In this document: positions 7,934 through 16,736 of the stretch, piece after piece
How the letters are laid out: the number at the start of each line of letters is the position of its first letter
Numbering within the stretch: position 1 is the stretch's first letter
DNA from: DASUCS01 sp041166745
Lineage (GTDB): Bacteria; Actinomycetota; Acidimicrobiia; Acidimicrobiales; JACDCH01
Assembly (NCBI GenBank): GCA_041166745.1
Contig: JBEEGH010000028.1
Span: 186,001 to 250,000 of the forward strand
Reading direction: 5' to 3'
Length of the DNA stretch: 64,000 nucleotides
Notes under the pieces: model-generated
What the model was told of the DNA's origin: nothing
Seen by the model: the letters and a program-made list of their open reading frames with translations, nothing else
The model's database searches: none
Program-made: the position numbers and the translations under genes

Positions 7934-9395
7934 CGGGCGACGTCCCCACGTTGGTGATCCAGATCAGCACGGCTGCGCCTTGGTGGCCGCCGAGGTCGAG
8001 GCTGACCGTGCCGCTCGAGATGCCGTCCTTCTGGGCGACGGGTTGACCCCAGGACGCCAAGTCGGGTTGCTTGCTGTCGGCGACATAGATCTGCACGGCC
8101 CACCCGCTCGTGGGCGAGGTGACCTTCAGGGTCTTCAACTTGGCCGCCTGCGCGAGCGTGACGTAGATCCCGACGCCGGGCTTGATCTTGATCGCAGGGT
8201 CGTTGTACCCCTGGGTCTGCCAGAGCGTGTTCGGGTCTCCGTCGATGGCGTTCGGCGCGTCGGCGTCGTTCTCCGACCCGTCGCCGGGGGGAGGATCGAA
8301 CGCACTCGCGCCGGTCAGCGTGATCGCGTTCGTTGCGGTGGGGCTGTTGTTGCCGCCGCCCCCACCGATGACCGGGACGCTGCCACCGCCGGCGACCAGC
8401 ACACCCACGATGATCAGGGCCAACGCAACCAGCACGATGACCACCGTCGGTACGAGCCACCCACGCTCGGTACGAACGAACGTGGGCGGGTTGCCCGTTG
8501 GCGTGTGGTCGGCTGGCCGGGGCCCGCTGGTGGCGACGGTGGCGTCACCGTGCGGTGGTGGTGGAGGCGCAATCGACAGCGGTTGGCCCGGAGCGGTGCC
8601 GCGGCCCGCCGCCAGCAGGGCGGCCCGAAAGGCCGCCGCCGAGGCGTAGCGCTCGTCGGGATCGCGCGCCATCGCGTGCAGCACGACGTCCTCGAGCGCC
8701 TTCGGCACGCCTGCACGCACGTTACGGGGCCGCATCGGCTCTTGATGCAGTCTCGCCAGCGCTGTGGCGGCTTCGGTTTCCGCCACGAACGGCGGACGCC
8801 CGCACAACGTTTCGTACAGCACGACCCCGAGGGCATACACGTCGGAACGGGCGTCGACCGGCTTGCCTTCGACCTGTTCGGGTGCGAGGTACTTGGCGGT
8901 GCCGAGTGTGGTGTTCGTCGTGGTGAGGTCGCCGCCCGCCTTGGCGATGCCGAAGTCGGCGACGAGCACCCGCCCGTCGGGGGACAGGAGGATGTTGGCG
9001 GGCTTCACATCGCGATGCACCACGCCGCCCTGATGCGCGGTTTCGAGCGCGTCAGCGACCTCCGCGATGATCGTGACCGCCTGCCCGGGTTCGAGCCACT
9101 TCCGCTCGTCGAGCAGTTCGCGCAATGTGGAACCCTCGACGAGCTCCATGACGATCGCCTGACAGTCGTCGTCAGCGCACGTGTCGTAGATCGACACGAT
9201 CGATGGATGCGACAACCGCGCCGCTGCCACCGCTTCGCGCCGGAACCGCGCGACGAATGACTCGTCGGCGGCGAGATGGGGATGGAGCACCTTCACGGCG
9301 ACGCGGCGGGCCAAGACCTCGTCGGTGGCCTCCCACACCTGCGCCATGCCGCCGGTGGCGATCAGGCGGTCGAGGCGGTACCGGCCGCCGAGCAC
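7878..9395 (-). CDS. Membrane-anchored Ser/Thr protein kinase with extracellular discoidin-like domain
   Basis: A 505-residue PknB-family kinase. The catalytic domain (about 5-265) has a glycine loop (IATGGMAQV), the ATP-binding lysine (VAVKVL), the catalytic HRDVKPANILL, DFGIAK and an APEQ motif, so it looks active. A Pro-rich linker, one membrane helix (about 325-347), a Gly-rich spacer and a C-terminal beta-rich domain with discoidin-like features (DGDPNTLWQT) follow. In mycobacteria the same locus encodes MurJ fused to a pseudokinase and an extracellular beta domain; here no MurJ segment is present. The GTG at 9395 is the only usual start, 40 bases after the degV stop. It shares a transcript with the sigma/anti-sigma pair. 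Confidence 0.88.
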   Translation of the reverse strand: MLGGRYRLDRLIATGGMAQVWEATDEVLARRVAVKVLHPHLAADESFVARFRREAVAAARLSHPSIVSIYDTCADDDCQAIVMELVEGSTLRELLDERKWLEPGQAVTIIAEVADALETAHQGGVVHRDVKPANILLSPDGRVLVADFGIAKAGGDLTTTNTTLGTAKYLAPEQVEGKPVDARSDVYALGVVLYETLCGRPPFVAETEAATALARLHQEPMRPRNVRAGVPKALEDVVLHAMARDPDERYASAAAFRAALLAAGRGTAPGQPLSIAPPPPPHGDATVATSGPRPADHTPTGNPPTFVRTERGWLVPTVVIVLVALALIIVGVLVAGGGSVPVIGGGGGNNSPTATNAITLTGASAFDPPPGDGSENDADAPNAIDGDPNTLWQTQGYNDPAIKIKPGVGIYVTLAQAAKLKTLKVTSPTSGWAVQIYVADSKQPDLASWGQPVAQKDGISSGTVSLDLGGHQGAAVLIWITNVGTSPDDSGRFHTQIAEVSVGAN

Positions 9396-9435
9396 GCGAC
9401 CGATGTGCGCGCCGATGGAGGAGTGGTCGCTCAGC

Positions 9436-10284
9436 TCATGCCCCGGTGGGCTGTTGCCAGGTCACGCCCATGACCCGCGGCCCACCGTGCGTACCGATCA
9501 CTGCCCCGATGAGCCCGACGCGGATGTCGTCGCGCGAGAAACGGGGCGCGAGCAGATCGAGGAACTCCTCGAGATCGGTCGCTTCTCCGTGGCATACCGA
9601 CAGTCGTTCCACCGCGGGCTCTTCGAGTAAACGGTCGGCGAGCCATCGCAGTGCTTTCTTCCTGGTTCTGGCCTTGCCCGCTTCCTCGACCTTGCCGCTA
9701 CTGACGTCGAGCAATGGCTTGATCGACAGGAGGTTGCCGAGCAACGCCTGGGCGCCTCCGATGCGACCACCCTTCTTCAGGTTCTCGAGCGTGTCGAGGG
9801 CGGCGATGACCCTGGTCCGCTTCGACATGCTCTCGACCATGGCGACGATGTCGTCAGCGCTTGCGCCATCCCGGGCGGCTTCGGCAGCCGCCGCGACCTG
9901 CGCACCGAGGCCGGAGGTGATGGATCGCGAGTCGACGACGCGAACGTCGACGGTGTCGGCGACGGCCCTGGCCGCGTTCTGCGCGGATTGAATCGTTGCG
10001 GAGAGGTCCGACGACAGGTTGATGCACACCACCGCGTCTGCGCCGTTCTCGGCGGCTCGGCGGAACACCTGCTCGAACGCACCAGGCGCCGGCGCGGCCG
10101 TCTCCGGCAGCTCGACCGCCTCGTGCAACAAGCGGTAGAACTCCTCGACGCTGAGGTCGACGCGATCGGTGAACTCCTTTTCGCCGAAGCGGATCGACAG
10201 CGGAACGATGTCGATGCCGAGGTGCTCGGCTTCGTCGGCTGTGAGATCGCAGGAGCTGTCGGTGACGATGTGGACGGCAGCCAT
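9436..10284 (-). CDS. DegV family fatty-acid-binding protein
   Basis: A 282-residue DegV-fold protein: the N-terminal VTDSSCDL motif and the conserved TSxPxP-like fatty-acid-binding segment (ELPETAAPAPGAFEQVF), followed by the second-domain signature LKKGGRIGGAQALLGNLLSIKPLL. Homologues bind a long-chain fatty acid in the cytoplasm, and FakB members present it to a kinase. No FakA kinase gene is seen nearby, so the cellular role here is open. It lies between the kinase and the DUF6049-type gene on the same strand. Confidence 0.88.
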   Translation of the reverse strand: MAAVHIVTDSSCDLTADEAEHLGIDIVPLSIRFGEKEFTDRVDLSVEEFYRLLHEAVELPETAAPAPGAFEQVFRRAAENGADAVVCINLSSDLSATIQSAQNAARAVADTVDVRVVDSRSITSGLGAQVAAAAEAARDGASADDIVAMVESMSKRTRVIAALDTLENLKKGGRIGGAQALLGNLLSIKPLLDVSSGKVEEAGKARTRKKALRWLADRLLEEPAVERLSVCHGEATDLEEFLDLLAPRFSRDDIRVGLIGAVIGTHGGPRVMGVTWQQPTGA

Positions 10285-10325
10285 GGGCCCAGCAGGTTAG
10301 GTGAGCGGCGGACCCAGTTCTCAAG

Positions 10326-10340
10326 CGGCGGGAGCCGCCG
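10326..10340. terminator. Short GC hairpin between the DUF6049-type gene and degV
   Basis: CGGCGG-GAG-CCGCCG is a perfect 6-bp stem in the 105-base gap between two minus-strand genes. There is no T-run, so a terminator role is only possible. Confidence 0.25.
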
Positions 10341-10389
10341 TGGTCTCGGTCAGCGAGATCCAGCGCAGCGCACCGGCCGCCGGATGACC

Positions 10390-12354
10390 TCAGTCTTCGG
10401 CGCGATTGGCGTCGCTACCCCTGACGCTGTGCTTCAGACGGCTGCGACGTTCCCGACGTACGGCAATGGCATGGCGCAGCCACCACAGCGCGAGGAAGCT
10501 GCCAGCCCCCACAGACAGGATGATCCCAACGCCCGAGAAGGCCGTCGACCGAATCGTGACGCGTGTCCGGCCGATGAGCAGATGCCCATCGGGTGTCGTC
10601 GCCGTGACATCGAGCGGCGAGTCGCCGGACGCGCGGGTGCGCACGTTCAGCGAGACGCGAGTTGTCTCCGCGGTCAGCGTTTGCTCCAGTAGGCCGTTCT
10701 CGTGACCGGGGAATTCGAGCTTCTCGCCCTGCAAACGCAGCAGCACCTTCACCGGGTAGCCGGCGGTGTTGCGCAGCGTCAGCGAGATCACTCCGTCGCG
10801 CGCCGTGAAGTTGATCGTTTGCCGGGGTGGCGGCTGCACCTTGGCGGCTTCGCCTTGGATCGACGCCCTGACTGTCTCGAGCGCGGCGATCTGATCTGAC
10901 GCCGAGAGGTCACTCGAACCGGCGACCAGGGTCCGGCGTTCGAACTCGGCAGGACGCGGGTTGTCCGCGGTCACCATCCCCCGGTACGAGTCGAGATCGG
11001 TCTCCGCCGACCGCAGCTGGCTTGCGAACGGCGAGAGATTCGCGCCGAGGGTCGGAGTCAACGTGCGCGCCAGAGGCGTGCCCTTCCCGTTGGTCTCGCC
11101 TCGTGAGCCCGCTCGAGGCACGGAGGAAAAGAGTGTCGCGAGAGTCGTTGGTTGCAGGATTCGATTCGTCGCCGGCTCCAGCGCCGTCAGCAGCGCGTCG
11201 AGCAGCTTGGGATCGACGTGTTGGTCCTCGTTGAACGCGACGACCGCGGCGCGCTTGTCCGGTGGATTGTCGAAGTACAGCACGGCGAGATCAGCAACGA
11301 GGTGGTTGGCGTCGAGGATCGGATCGCCGGTCTCTCCGGCGTGCGCGCTCAAGGAAGCATCGGCCACCGCGGCTTGCACGCCATCGACACCGCTCAGGCT
11401 GAACGGCTGCGTCAAGGTGCGATTGAAGAGCCGTTCATCGAGTGGAGACACACCGGTCTCTTGCACGACGAGCGAGCGCACCCCCCGAGCGCGCAACGTG
11501 AGCGCCGCCTCCGCGGTGAGTCGGTCGTCGGCGACGTACGTCGAGGTATCCGGCGCCGCGAGGCGGTCGCGGATGTCGTCGACGCCTCGGTCGAACTCGC
11601 GACCCAGTTCTGGTGCGAGCCCGACGGCCAACCATTCCGCCGGATGGAGCCGGACGTACGGCGTGAGCGTCAACTGTCGGCCGACGACGGCCTTGCGCAG
11701 CTCGTCGGCCGTTGTGGTCTCGAGCGCGTCGACGGTCTCCGCGGTCGGCGAGATCGTGATGGGAAGGGTGGCGTGCGCTTCGAGCACCGAAGCCGTGCTC
11801 AGCACCGCCTGCGCACTGGCGGCGTCGAGCTCGGTGCTCCCGTCAGCTCGCAGAGCGGGACGGCCACCGACAGGCAACACGATCGCGACGCCGAGCGGCC
11901 CGAACTCGCGGCTCAGGGGCAGCCGCACCATGAAGGTGAGGAGTGAGTCGAGGGCCGAACCCTTGTCGGTCAACAGGTCGACCGTGACCGGGTACACCCC
12001 CTCGGACTGCAGATCCCGCGTCGTGACCGTCGCCACCACGACCCCGGTTGCGTCGGGCGTCGCCGGGCCCTGGAACGGCCCGGCGACGCGGGGGCGCGTG
12101 GTCTTGCCGGTGAGCGTCGCCTTGAAGTCCGAGCGCGTGGGGATGCGGCTGCGTATCTCGACTCGGATCTGTGCACCGACCGGCGCACCCGACACACGCA
12201 ACCGAATCGTGAGATCGCCGCTCGGCTCCACGACCGGTGTTTGGCTGACGAGCTGCAAGATGTCCGAGCGCGGCTGACTCGACGTCGCCGATGCCGGTCG
12301 AGGGAGCGCGACGCAGCCGAGCAGCACGAGAACAACGGCAAGGCCACGTCTCAT
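10390..12354 (-). CDS. Secreted, membrane-anchored DUF6049-type protein
   Basis: A 654-residue protein with an N-terminal signal peptide (MRRGLAVVLVLLGCVALPRP then an ASA-type cleavage region), a large extracytoplasmic part, one C-terminal membrane helix (about residues 600-625) and a short basic tail. Architecture and position between the sigma/kinase block and pcnA correspond to the Rv3909-type family of Actinobacteria, which has no established function; a role in the cell envelope is inferred from the neighbours. The ATG at 12354 overlaps the GNAT stop by 3 bases (ATGA) and places the signal peptide at the N-terminus; a longer frame upstream lacks it. Confidence 0.78.
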   Translation of the reverse strand: MRRGLAVVLVLLGCVALPRPASATSSQPRSDILQLVSQTPVVEPSGDLTIRLRVSGAPVGAQIRVEIRSRIPTRSDFKATLTGKTTRPRVAGPFQGPATPDATGVVVATVTTRDLQSEGVYPVTVDLLTDKGSALDSLLTFMVRLPLSREFGPLGVAIVLPVGGRPALRADGSTELDAASAQAVLSTASVLEAHATLPITISPTAETVDALETTTADELRKAVVGRQLTLTPYVRLHPAEWLAVGLAPELGREFDRGVDDIRDRLAAPDTSTYVADDRLTAEAALTLRARGVRSLVVQETGVSPLDERLFNRTLTQPFSLSGVDGVQAAVADASLSAHAGETGDPILDANHLVADLAVLYFDNPPDKRAAVVAFNEDQHVDPKLLDALLTALEPATNRILQPTTLATLFSSVPRAGSRGETNGKGTPLARTLTPTLGANLSPFASQLRSAETDLDSYRGMVTADNPRPAEFERRTLVAGSSDLSASDQIAALETVRASIQGEAAKVQPPPRQTINFTARDGVISLTLRNTAGYPVKVLLRLQGEKLEFPGHENGLLEQTLTAETTRVSLNVRTRASGDSPLDVTATTPDGHLLIGRTRVTIRSTAFSGVGIILSVGAGSFLALWWLRHAIAVRRERRSRLKHSVRGSDANRAED

Positions 12355-13052
12355 GTGAGAGCGATCTGCAACACCGCCAAGCCGCCCGGTTGCAGGCGGA
12401 ACCCGAGGTGCTGATACAAGGCGAGTGCCCCGTCGTTTCGTTCTTGGGTGTTCACCATCGCCCGGTCGACCCCGCGCCGCTTCATCCAACGCAGCCCGTC
12501 GATGGCCAACGCCCCGCCGACGCCGCGGCGTTGATGCGACGGATCGACCGCCAACCGTTGCAGAAAACCGCGCTGGCCCGCTCGGCCCGACACCGCATAC
12601 CCGATCACTGCTTGTTCATCGTCCGCGACGCGGAAGCGACTGGATGGCGTGGCCGCGATGGCCTCGTCGAACCCGCCGTCATCCAGCCGCCAGAACGAGT
12701 CGAACGACCGAGCGTCGACCTCGAGCGCTCCCGCCCGATCGATGCGGCGCCCGCGGCGCAGTGGGGCCGGCGGCGCGGCCGGGAGGTCGAGCAAGTCATG
12801 CGCCAGCAGGTGCAGGCGTTCGCGGACCTGAAAGCCCGCCTCGATGAAGCCCCGCGACTCCGCGGGTCCGAGCGCGGCGGTGATGACCTCGCGAAAGCCG
12901 CGACCGCCCAAGACCTCACAGCAGCGGCGAACGGCATCGACGTTCGCGGGCGCACCATCGGCCAGCGGAGCGATGTAGGCGATCCGCGCGTCTCCGCGCC
13001 ACGAGCCGACGCGCAGTCGGTCGGTGCCCCAGCGCACGAGATCAAGGCTCAA
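12351..13052 (-). CDS. GNAT family N-acetyltransferase
   Basis: A 233-residue protein whose C-terminal half is a GNAT domain: the acetyl-CoA-binding motif A appears as LAVDPSHQRRGVGGALAIDG near residue 170, followed by the NxxAxxLYxxxGF motif (NDGALALYQHLGF). The N-terminal 100 residues look like a degenerate second GNAT repeat. The substrate cannot be deduced. It starts with TTG at 13052, divergent from the deacetylase gene, and is translationally coupled to the DUF6049-type gene downstream. Confidence 0.82.
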   Translation of the reverse strand: MSLDLVRWGTDRLRVGSWRGDARIAYIAPLADGAPANVDAVRRCCEVLGGRGFREVITAALGPAESRGFIEAGFQVRERLHLLAHDLLDLPAAPPAPLRRGRRIDRAGALEVDARSFDSFWRLDDGGFDEAIAATPSSRFRVADDEQAVIGYAVSGRAGQRGFLQRLAVDPSHQRRGVGGALAIDGLRWMKRRGVDRAMVNTQERNDGALALYQHLGFRLQPGGLAVLQIALT

Positions 13053-13115
13053 TCACGTCTCCTGAACACCCCTCGCAGCGTAGGTGTTCGGCACAGACGG
13101 GTACCCTCGTCGGTC

Positions 13116-14129
13116 GTGCCGGTGCTGTTTGCGACCCATGCGCGTTACCTCGATCACGTCGCTGGTCGCCGGCATCCGGAGCGCCCGGCTCGTCTCGATG
13201 CAGTCCTTGCTGGAGTCGAGGCGGCCGACCTGGGTGAGGCGCTCATCCCGTTCGCGCCGCGGTCCGCCACCCGCGACGAGCTCGGCCGGGTACACGACAC
13301 GGCGTACGTCGACCGTGTGGAGGGGTTCTGCCGAGACGGGGGCGGTCGCCTCGACGCCGACACGGGCGCGAGTGCGGAGTCGTTCGAGGCTGCACTGCTC
13401 GCGGCAGGCGCGGGCCTCGATGCGGTCGATCGCCTCGACAGAGGCGAAGCCGACAGTGCCTTCTGCGCGGTCCGACCTCCTGGACATCACGCTCTCGCGA
13501 ACCGGGCGATGGGGTTCTGTCTCTTCAACAACGTCGCCGTCACCGCGGCGGCGCTGGCCGATCGCGACGAGCGCGTTCTCATCGTCGATTTCGATGCGCA
13601 TCACGGCAACGGCACGCAAGACCTCTTCTACGACGACCCGCGGGTCACGTACGTGTCAATGCACGAGTGGCCGCTGTTCCCGGGAACAGGAGCGCTCAAC
13701 GAGACCGGTGGCGCCGACGCCGCAGGTTGCACGGTGAACTTCCCCTTCCCGGCGGGTACCGCCGGCGACGCCTATCTCGCGGCGGTCGACGACGTCGTGA
13801 CGCCGCTCGCCGAGGCATGGCGGCCCACGTGGTTGCTGATCTCGGCGGGGTTCGACGCCCATCGGCTCGATCCCCTGACGGACATGGGCCTCACGAGCGG
13901 GGACTACGGCCTGCTGACCGAGCGTCTCGTCTCACTGGTGGCACCACGCAGAGTGATCGGCTTCTTGGAGGGCGGGTACGACCTCGATGCCCTCGCAACC
14001 TCGTCCGGAGCGTGCGTCGCGGCGCTCGCCGGGCTGAAGTATCAGCCGGAAAAGCCCACCTCTGCCGGGTTCGGCCAAAACGTTGTGGCCGCCGCGCTCA
14101 AGATCCATGGCCTAGCGCACGATGGTTGA
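13116..14129 (+). CDS. Histone-deacetylase-family (class II/AcuC-like) zinc deacetylase
   Basis: A 337-residue arginase/deacetylase-fold enzyme with the complete HDAC signature: tandem histidines in RPPGHHA, zinc ligands in DFDAHHGNGTQ and SAGFDAH, and the catalytic-tyrosine loop EGGYDLDAL. Bacterial members remove acetyl groups from acetylpolyamines, acetoin-pathway proteins or lysines; the substrate is not decidable here. The GTG at 13116 matches where family similarity begins (VLFATHARYLDHVAGRRHPE); the longer upstream frame is antisense to the GNAT gene. Adjacent divergent GNAT and deacetylase genes might act on acetylation in opposite directions, which is inference. Confidence 0.9.
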   Translation: MPVLFATHARYLDHVAGRRHPERPARLDAVLAGVEAADLGEALIPFAPRSATRDELGRVHDTAYVDRVEGFCRDGGGRLDADTGASAESFEAALLAAGAGLDAVDRLDRGEADSAFCAVRPPGHHALANRAMGFCLFNNVAVTAAALADRDERVLIVDFDAHHGNGTQDLFYDDPRVTYVSMHEWPLFPGTGALNETGGADAAGCTVNFPFPAGTAGDAYLAAVDDVVTPLAEAWRPTWLLISAGFDAHRLDPLTDMGLTSGDYGLLTERLVSLVAPRRVIGFLEGGYDLDALATSSGACVAALAGLKYQPEKPTSAGFGQNVVAAALKIHGLAHDG

Positions 14130-14157
14130 GTAGTTCCCCGACTCTGAGGATGCGCGC

Positions 14158-15240
14158 GTGGCCGAGCTGCAGGAGCTCCTTCAATACCTGATGGAGATGC
14201 GTGGCTCCGACCTGTACGTCAAGGTCGGAGCGCCGCCGCATGTCCGCATCGACGGTCGGCTCCAGCCGGCTCCGTTTCCTCCGGTCGACGTCGCGCAGAC
14301 ACAGGCGCTGGCTGACGAGATCGTTCCTCGTAACCGCGTCGCCGAGCTCGAGGAGCGCGGCGACCTCGACTTTGCCCTCGGCGTGTCGGGAGTCGGCCGG
14401 TTCCGTGTGCACCTGTACCGCCAGCGCGGTTCGCTCGCACTCGTCTTCCGCCGAGTTGTTCCCGGTATCCCGTCGTGGGAGCGCCTCGGATTGCCTCCGG
14501 TCGTGGAACGGCTGGCCGCGGAACAGAGCGGGCTCATCCTCGTCACCGGTCCAGCAGGGTCGGGCAAGACGACCACGATCAACGCCTTGATCGATCACAT
14601 CAACGACAACCGCGCCGCGCACATCATCACGATCGAAGATCCGGTCGAGTACTTGCACACGGACAAGCAGTCGATCATCAGTCAGCGCGAGATCGGCACC
14701 GACACACACGACCCGGCCGACGCCGTGCGGCGCGCGCTGCGCCAAGGGCCCGACGTCTTGGTGGTCAGCGTGCTGACCGACTTCGAGACCCTCGAAGCGG
14801 TGCTGGCGGCTTCGTCGACCGGACATCTCGTGCTGGCCACGATGCCGACCCAGAACGCGGCGGAGACGATCAACCGCGTCATCGACTTCTATCCGCCTCA
14901 TCAGCAGAAGCAGGCTCGCCACCTGCTGGCGTCGTCCCTGCGAGCCGTCATCAGTCAGCGACTGCTGGAACGGGCCGACGGAAAGGGTCGCACCGCGGCT
15001 GTCGAGGTCTTGGTCAACACGCCCAAGGTCTATGACTGCATCGTCGATGTCGACCGGGCGAGTGCACTCGAACGCATCGTTGCCGAAGGTGAGTACCACG
15101 GCATGCAGACGTTTGATCAGGCACTGTTCACACTGTTCAAGGACGGTCTCGTCAGCCTGCGCGACGCGCTGTCGGTTGCCTCGCAGCCGGAAGATCTCCG
15201 CATCGCGCTGCAACAAGCCGGGCTCGCGTCTGCGTATTGA
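14158..15240 (+). CDS. PilT-like type IV pilus ATPase with altered catalytic motifs
   Basis: A 360-residue PilT/PilU-family secretion ATPase: N-terminal PAS-like domain with the conserved RFRVHLYRQRG arginine segment, Walker A GPAGSGKTTT (131-140) and Asp box TIEDPVEY. In PilT the Walker B region reads GEMRD and the His box GTLHT. Here these are SVLTD (204-208) and ATMPT (P230 in the His position), so the catalytic Glu and the His are missing. It may be a non-hydrolysing partner of another PilT or a regulator of twitching/retraction. No other pilus gene lies in the window. Start is GTG at 14158. Confidence 0.85.
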   Translation: MAELQELLQYLMEMRGSDLYVKVGAPPHVRIDGRLQPAPFPPVDVAQTQALADEIVPRNRVAELEERGDLDFALGVSGVGRFRVHLYRQRGSLALVFRRVVPGIPSWERLGLPPVVERLAAEQSGLILVTGPAGSGKTTTINALIDHINDNRAAHIITIEDPVEYLHTDKQSIISQREIGTDTHDPADAVRRALRQGPDVLVVSVLTDFETLEAVLAASSTGHLVLATMPTQNAAETINRVIDFYPPHQQKQARHLLASSLRAVISQRLLERADGKGRTAAVEVLVNTPKVYDCIVDVDRASALERIVAEGEYHGMQTFDQALFTLFKDGLVSLRDALSVASQPEDLRIALQQAGLASAY

Positions 15241-15280
15241 GTAGCCGGCGCGAATTTGGTGCGCCACTACCCTCGACACC

Positions 15281-16690
15281 GTGATTCAGGAGCGGCTGCG
15301 GCCCATCCTCGAGGAGACGCGGCCCTTGGCTGAACGGTTCGCCGCGGCCGGGCACCGGCTGTATCTCGTGGGTGGCATCGTGCGCGACCTCCTCGCCGAC
15401 CGTCCACTCGACCACCCGGACATCGACCTCACTACCGACGCCCGCCCGGAACAAACCAAAGCGTTGTTGAGCGGATGGGCCGATTCCGTGTGGACCCAAG
15501 GTGAGCGCTTCGGAACCATCGGCGCCAAGAAGGACGGCCGAGCGTTCGAGATCACCACGCATCGCGCCGAGGCCTACGACCCTGATTCGCGTAAACCGTC
15601 GGTCGAGTTCGCCGACGCCGTCGAGGCCGATCTGTCGCGCCGCGACTTCACCGTCAACGCGATGGCCCTCACCCTCCCGGAGCCCGAGCTCGTCGACCCG
15701 TTCGACGGTCGCAGCGACCTGCTCGTGCACCACCGGTTGCGTACGCCGCTCGACCCGGATCGATCGTTTGCCGACGATCCGCTGCGCATGCTCCGTGCCG
15801 CGCGTTTCATCTCGGGCTATGGGCTCGTGCCCGACGATGCGATGCGTACGTCGATCGAACAGCAACGACACCGGCTGGAGATCGTGTCGGCCGAGCGCAT
15901 CCGCGATGAGCTCGACAAGCTCATCGTGGTCGACGATCCGTCGGCCGGGCTGTGGTTCCTGCACGACACGGGGCTCTTCGACGAGTTCCTGCCCGAGATC
16001 TCCGGGCTTCGCTTGGAGCAGGACCCGATCCATCGCCACAAGGACGTGCTCGAGCACACGATCGCGGTGGTGGCGAATGTGGCGCCGCGCACGCCGGACG
16101 GCGAGAGCAACAAACGGGTGCGCCTCGCCGCGCTGCTGCACGATGTCGGAAAGCCGAAGACGCGCTCGGTGGGCAAGCACGGCGTGACGTTCCACCATCA
16201 CGAGGTCGTCGGCGCGCGGATGGCACGCGAGCGTCTCACCGCGTTGCGCTATCCGAGTGACGAGATCGACGCCATCAGCAGGCTGGTGTTCCTGCATCTG
16301 CGGTTCCACGGCTACGGCGAAGGCGACAGCGGCTGGACCGACAGCGCGGTTCGGCGTTACGTCCGCGACGCGGGCGAACTCCTTCGTGACCTGAACGAGC
16401 TGACCCGCTGCGACTGCACGACCCGCAACGAACGCCGTGCGAAGACACTGGCTCGCCGGATGGACGCGCTCGAAGAGCGGATCGCGCGGCTACGGGAGCA
16501 GGAGGAGCTCAACGCGATCCGCCCGGAGCTCGATGGCAACACGGTGATGCGCGTGCTCGACCTCTCGCCGGGACCCGACGTCGGCGAGGCCATGCGTTGG
16601 CTGCTCGAGCTACGGCTGGACGAAGGCGAACTCGGCGAGGAAGAGGCGACCCGCCGCTTGAAGGCGTGGTGGGCAGCGCGGAGGCTTTGA
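15281..16690 (+). CDS. pcnA: CCA tRNA nucleotidyltransferase (PcnA/Cca)
   Basis: A 469-residue class II nucleotidyltransferase: head motif LYLVGGIVRD, catalytic DIDLTTDA, RRDFTVNAMAL and the neck motif DDPLRMLRAARF, then an HD domain (LAALLHDVGKP) and a C-terminal helical tail. It adds or repairs the CCA end of tRNAs in the cytoplasm. The GTG at 15281 gives a full-length start. The gene closes the block syntenic with the mycobacterial pcnA to cwlM region, although the order is rearranged by the inserted deacetylase and PilT-like genes. Confidence 0.94.
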   Translation: MIQERLRPILEETRPLAERFAAAGHRLYLVGGIVRDLLADRPLDHPDIDLTTDARPEQTKALLSGWADSVWTQGERFGTIGAKKDGRAFEITTHRAEAYDPDSRKPSVEFADAVEADLSRRDFTVNAMALTLPEPELVDPFDGRSDLLVHHRLRTPLDPDRSFADDPLRMLRAARFISGYGLVPDDAMRTSIEQQRHRLEIVSAERIRDELDKLIVVDDPSAGLWFLHDTGLFDEFLPEISGLRLEQDPIHRHKDVLEHTIAVVANVAPRTPDGESNKRVRLAALLHDVGKPKTRSVGKHGVTFHHHEVVGARMARERLTALRYPSDEIDAISRLVFLHLRFHGYGEGDSGWTDSAVRRYVRDAGELLRDLNELTRCDCTTRNERRAKTLARRMDALEERIARLREQEELNAIRPELDGNTVMRVLDLSPGPDVGEAMRWLLELRLDEGELGEEEATRRLKAWWAARRL

Positions 16691-16727
16691 GGAGCGAACG
16701 TGGCGCATGACGCCGCCTTTGCTCCTC
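16689..16727. terminator. Stem-loop overlapping the pcnA stop codon
   Basis: GAGGAGC (16689-16695) pairs with GCTCCTC (16721-16727), and an inner GGCG/CGCC pair (16702-16705, 16711-16714) extends it. It sits between convergent genes and could terminate both. Confidence 0.5.
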
Positions 16728-16736
16728 TAAGGAGTT

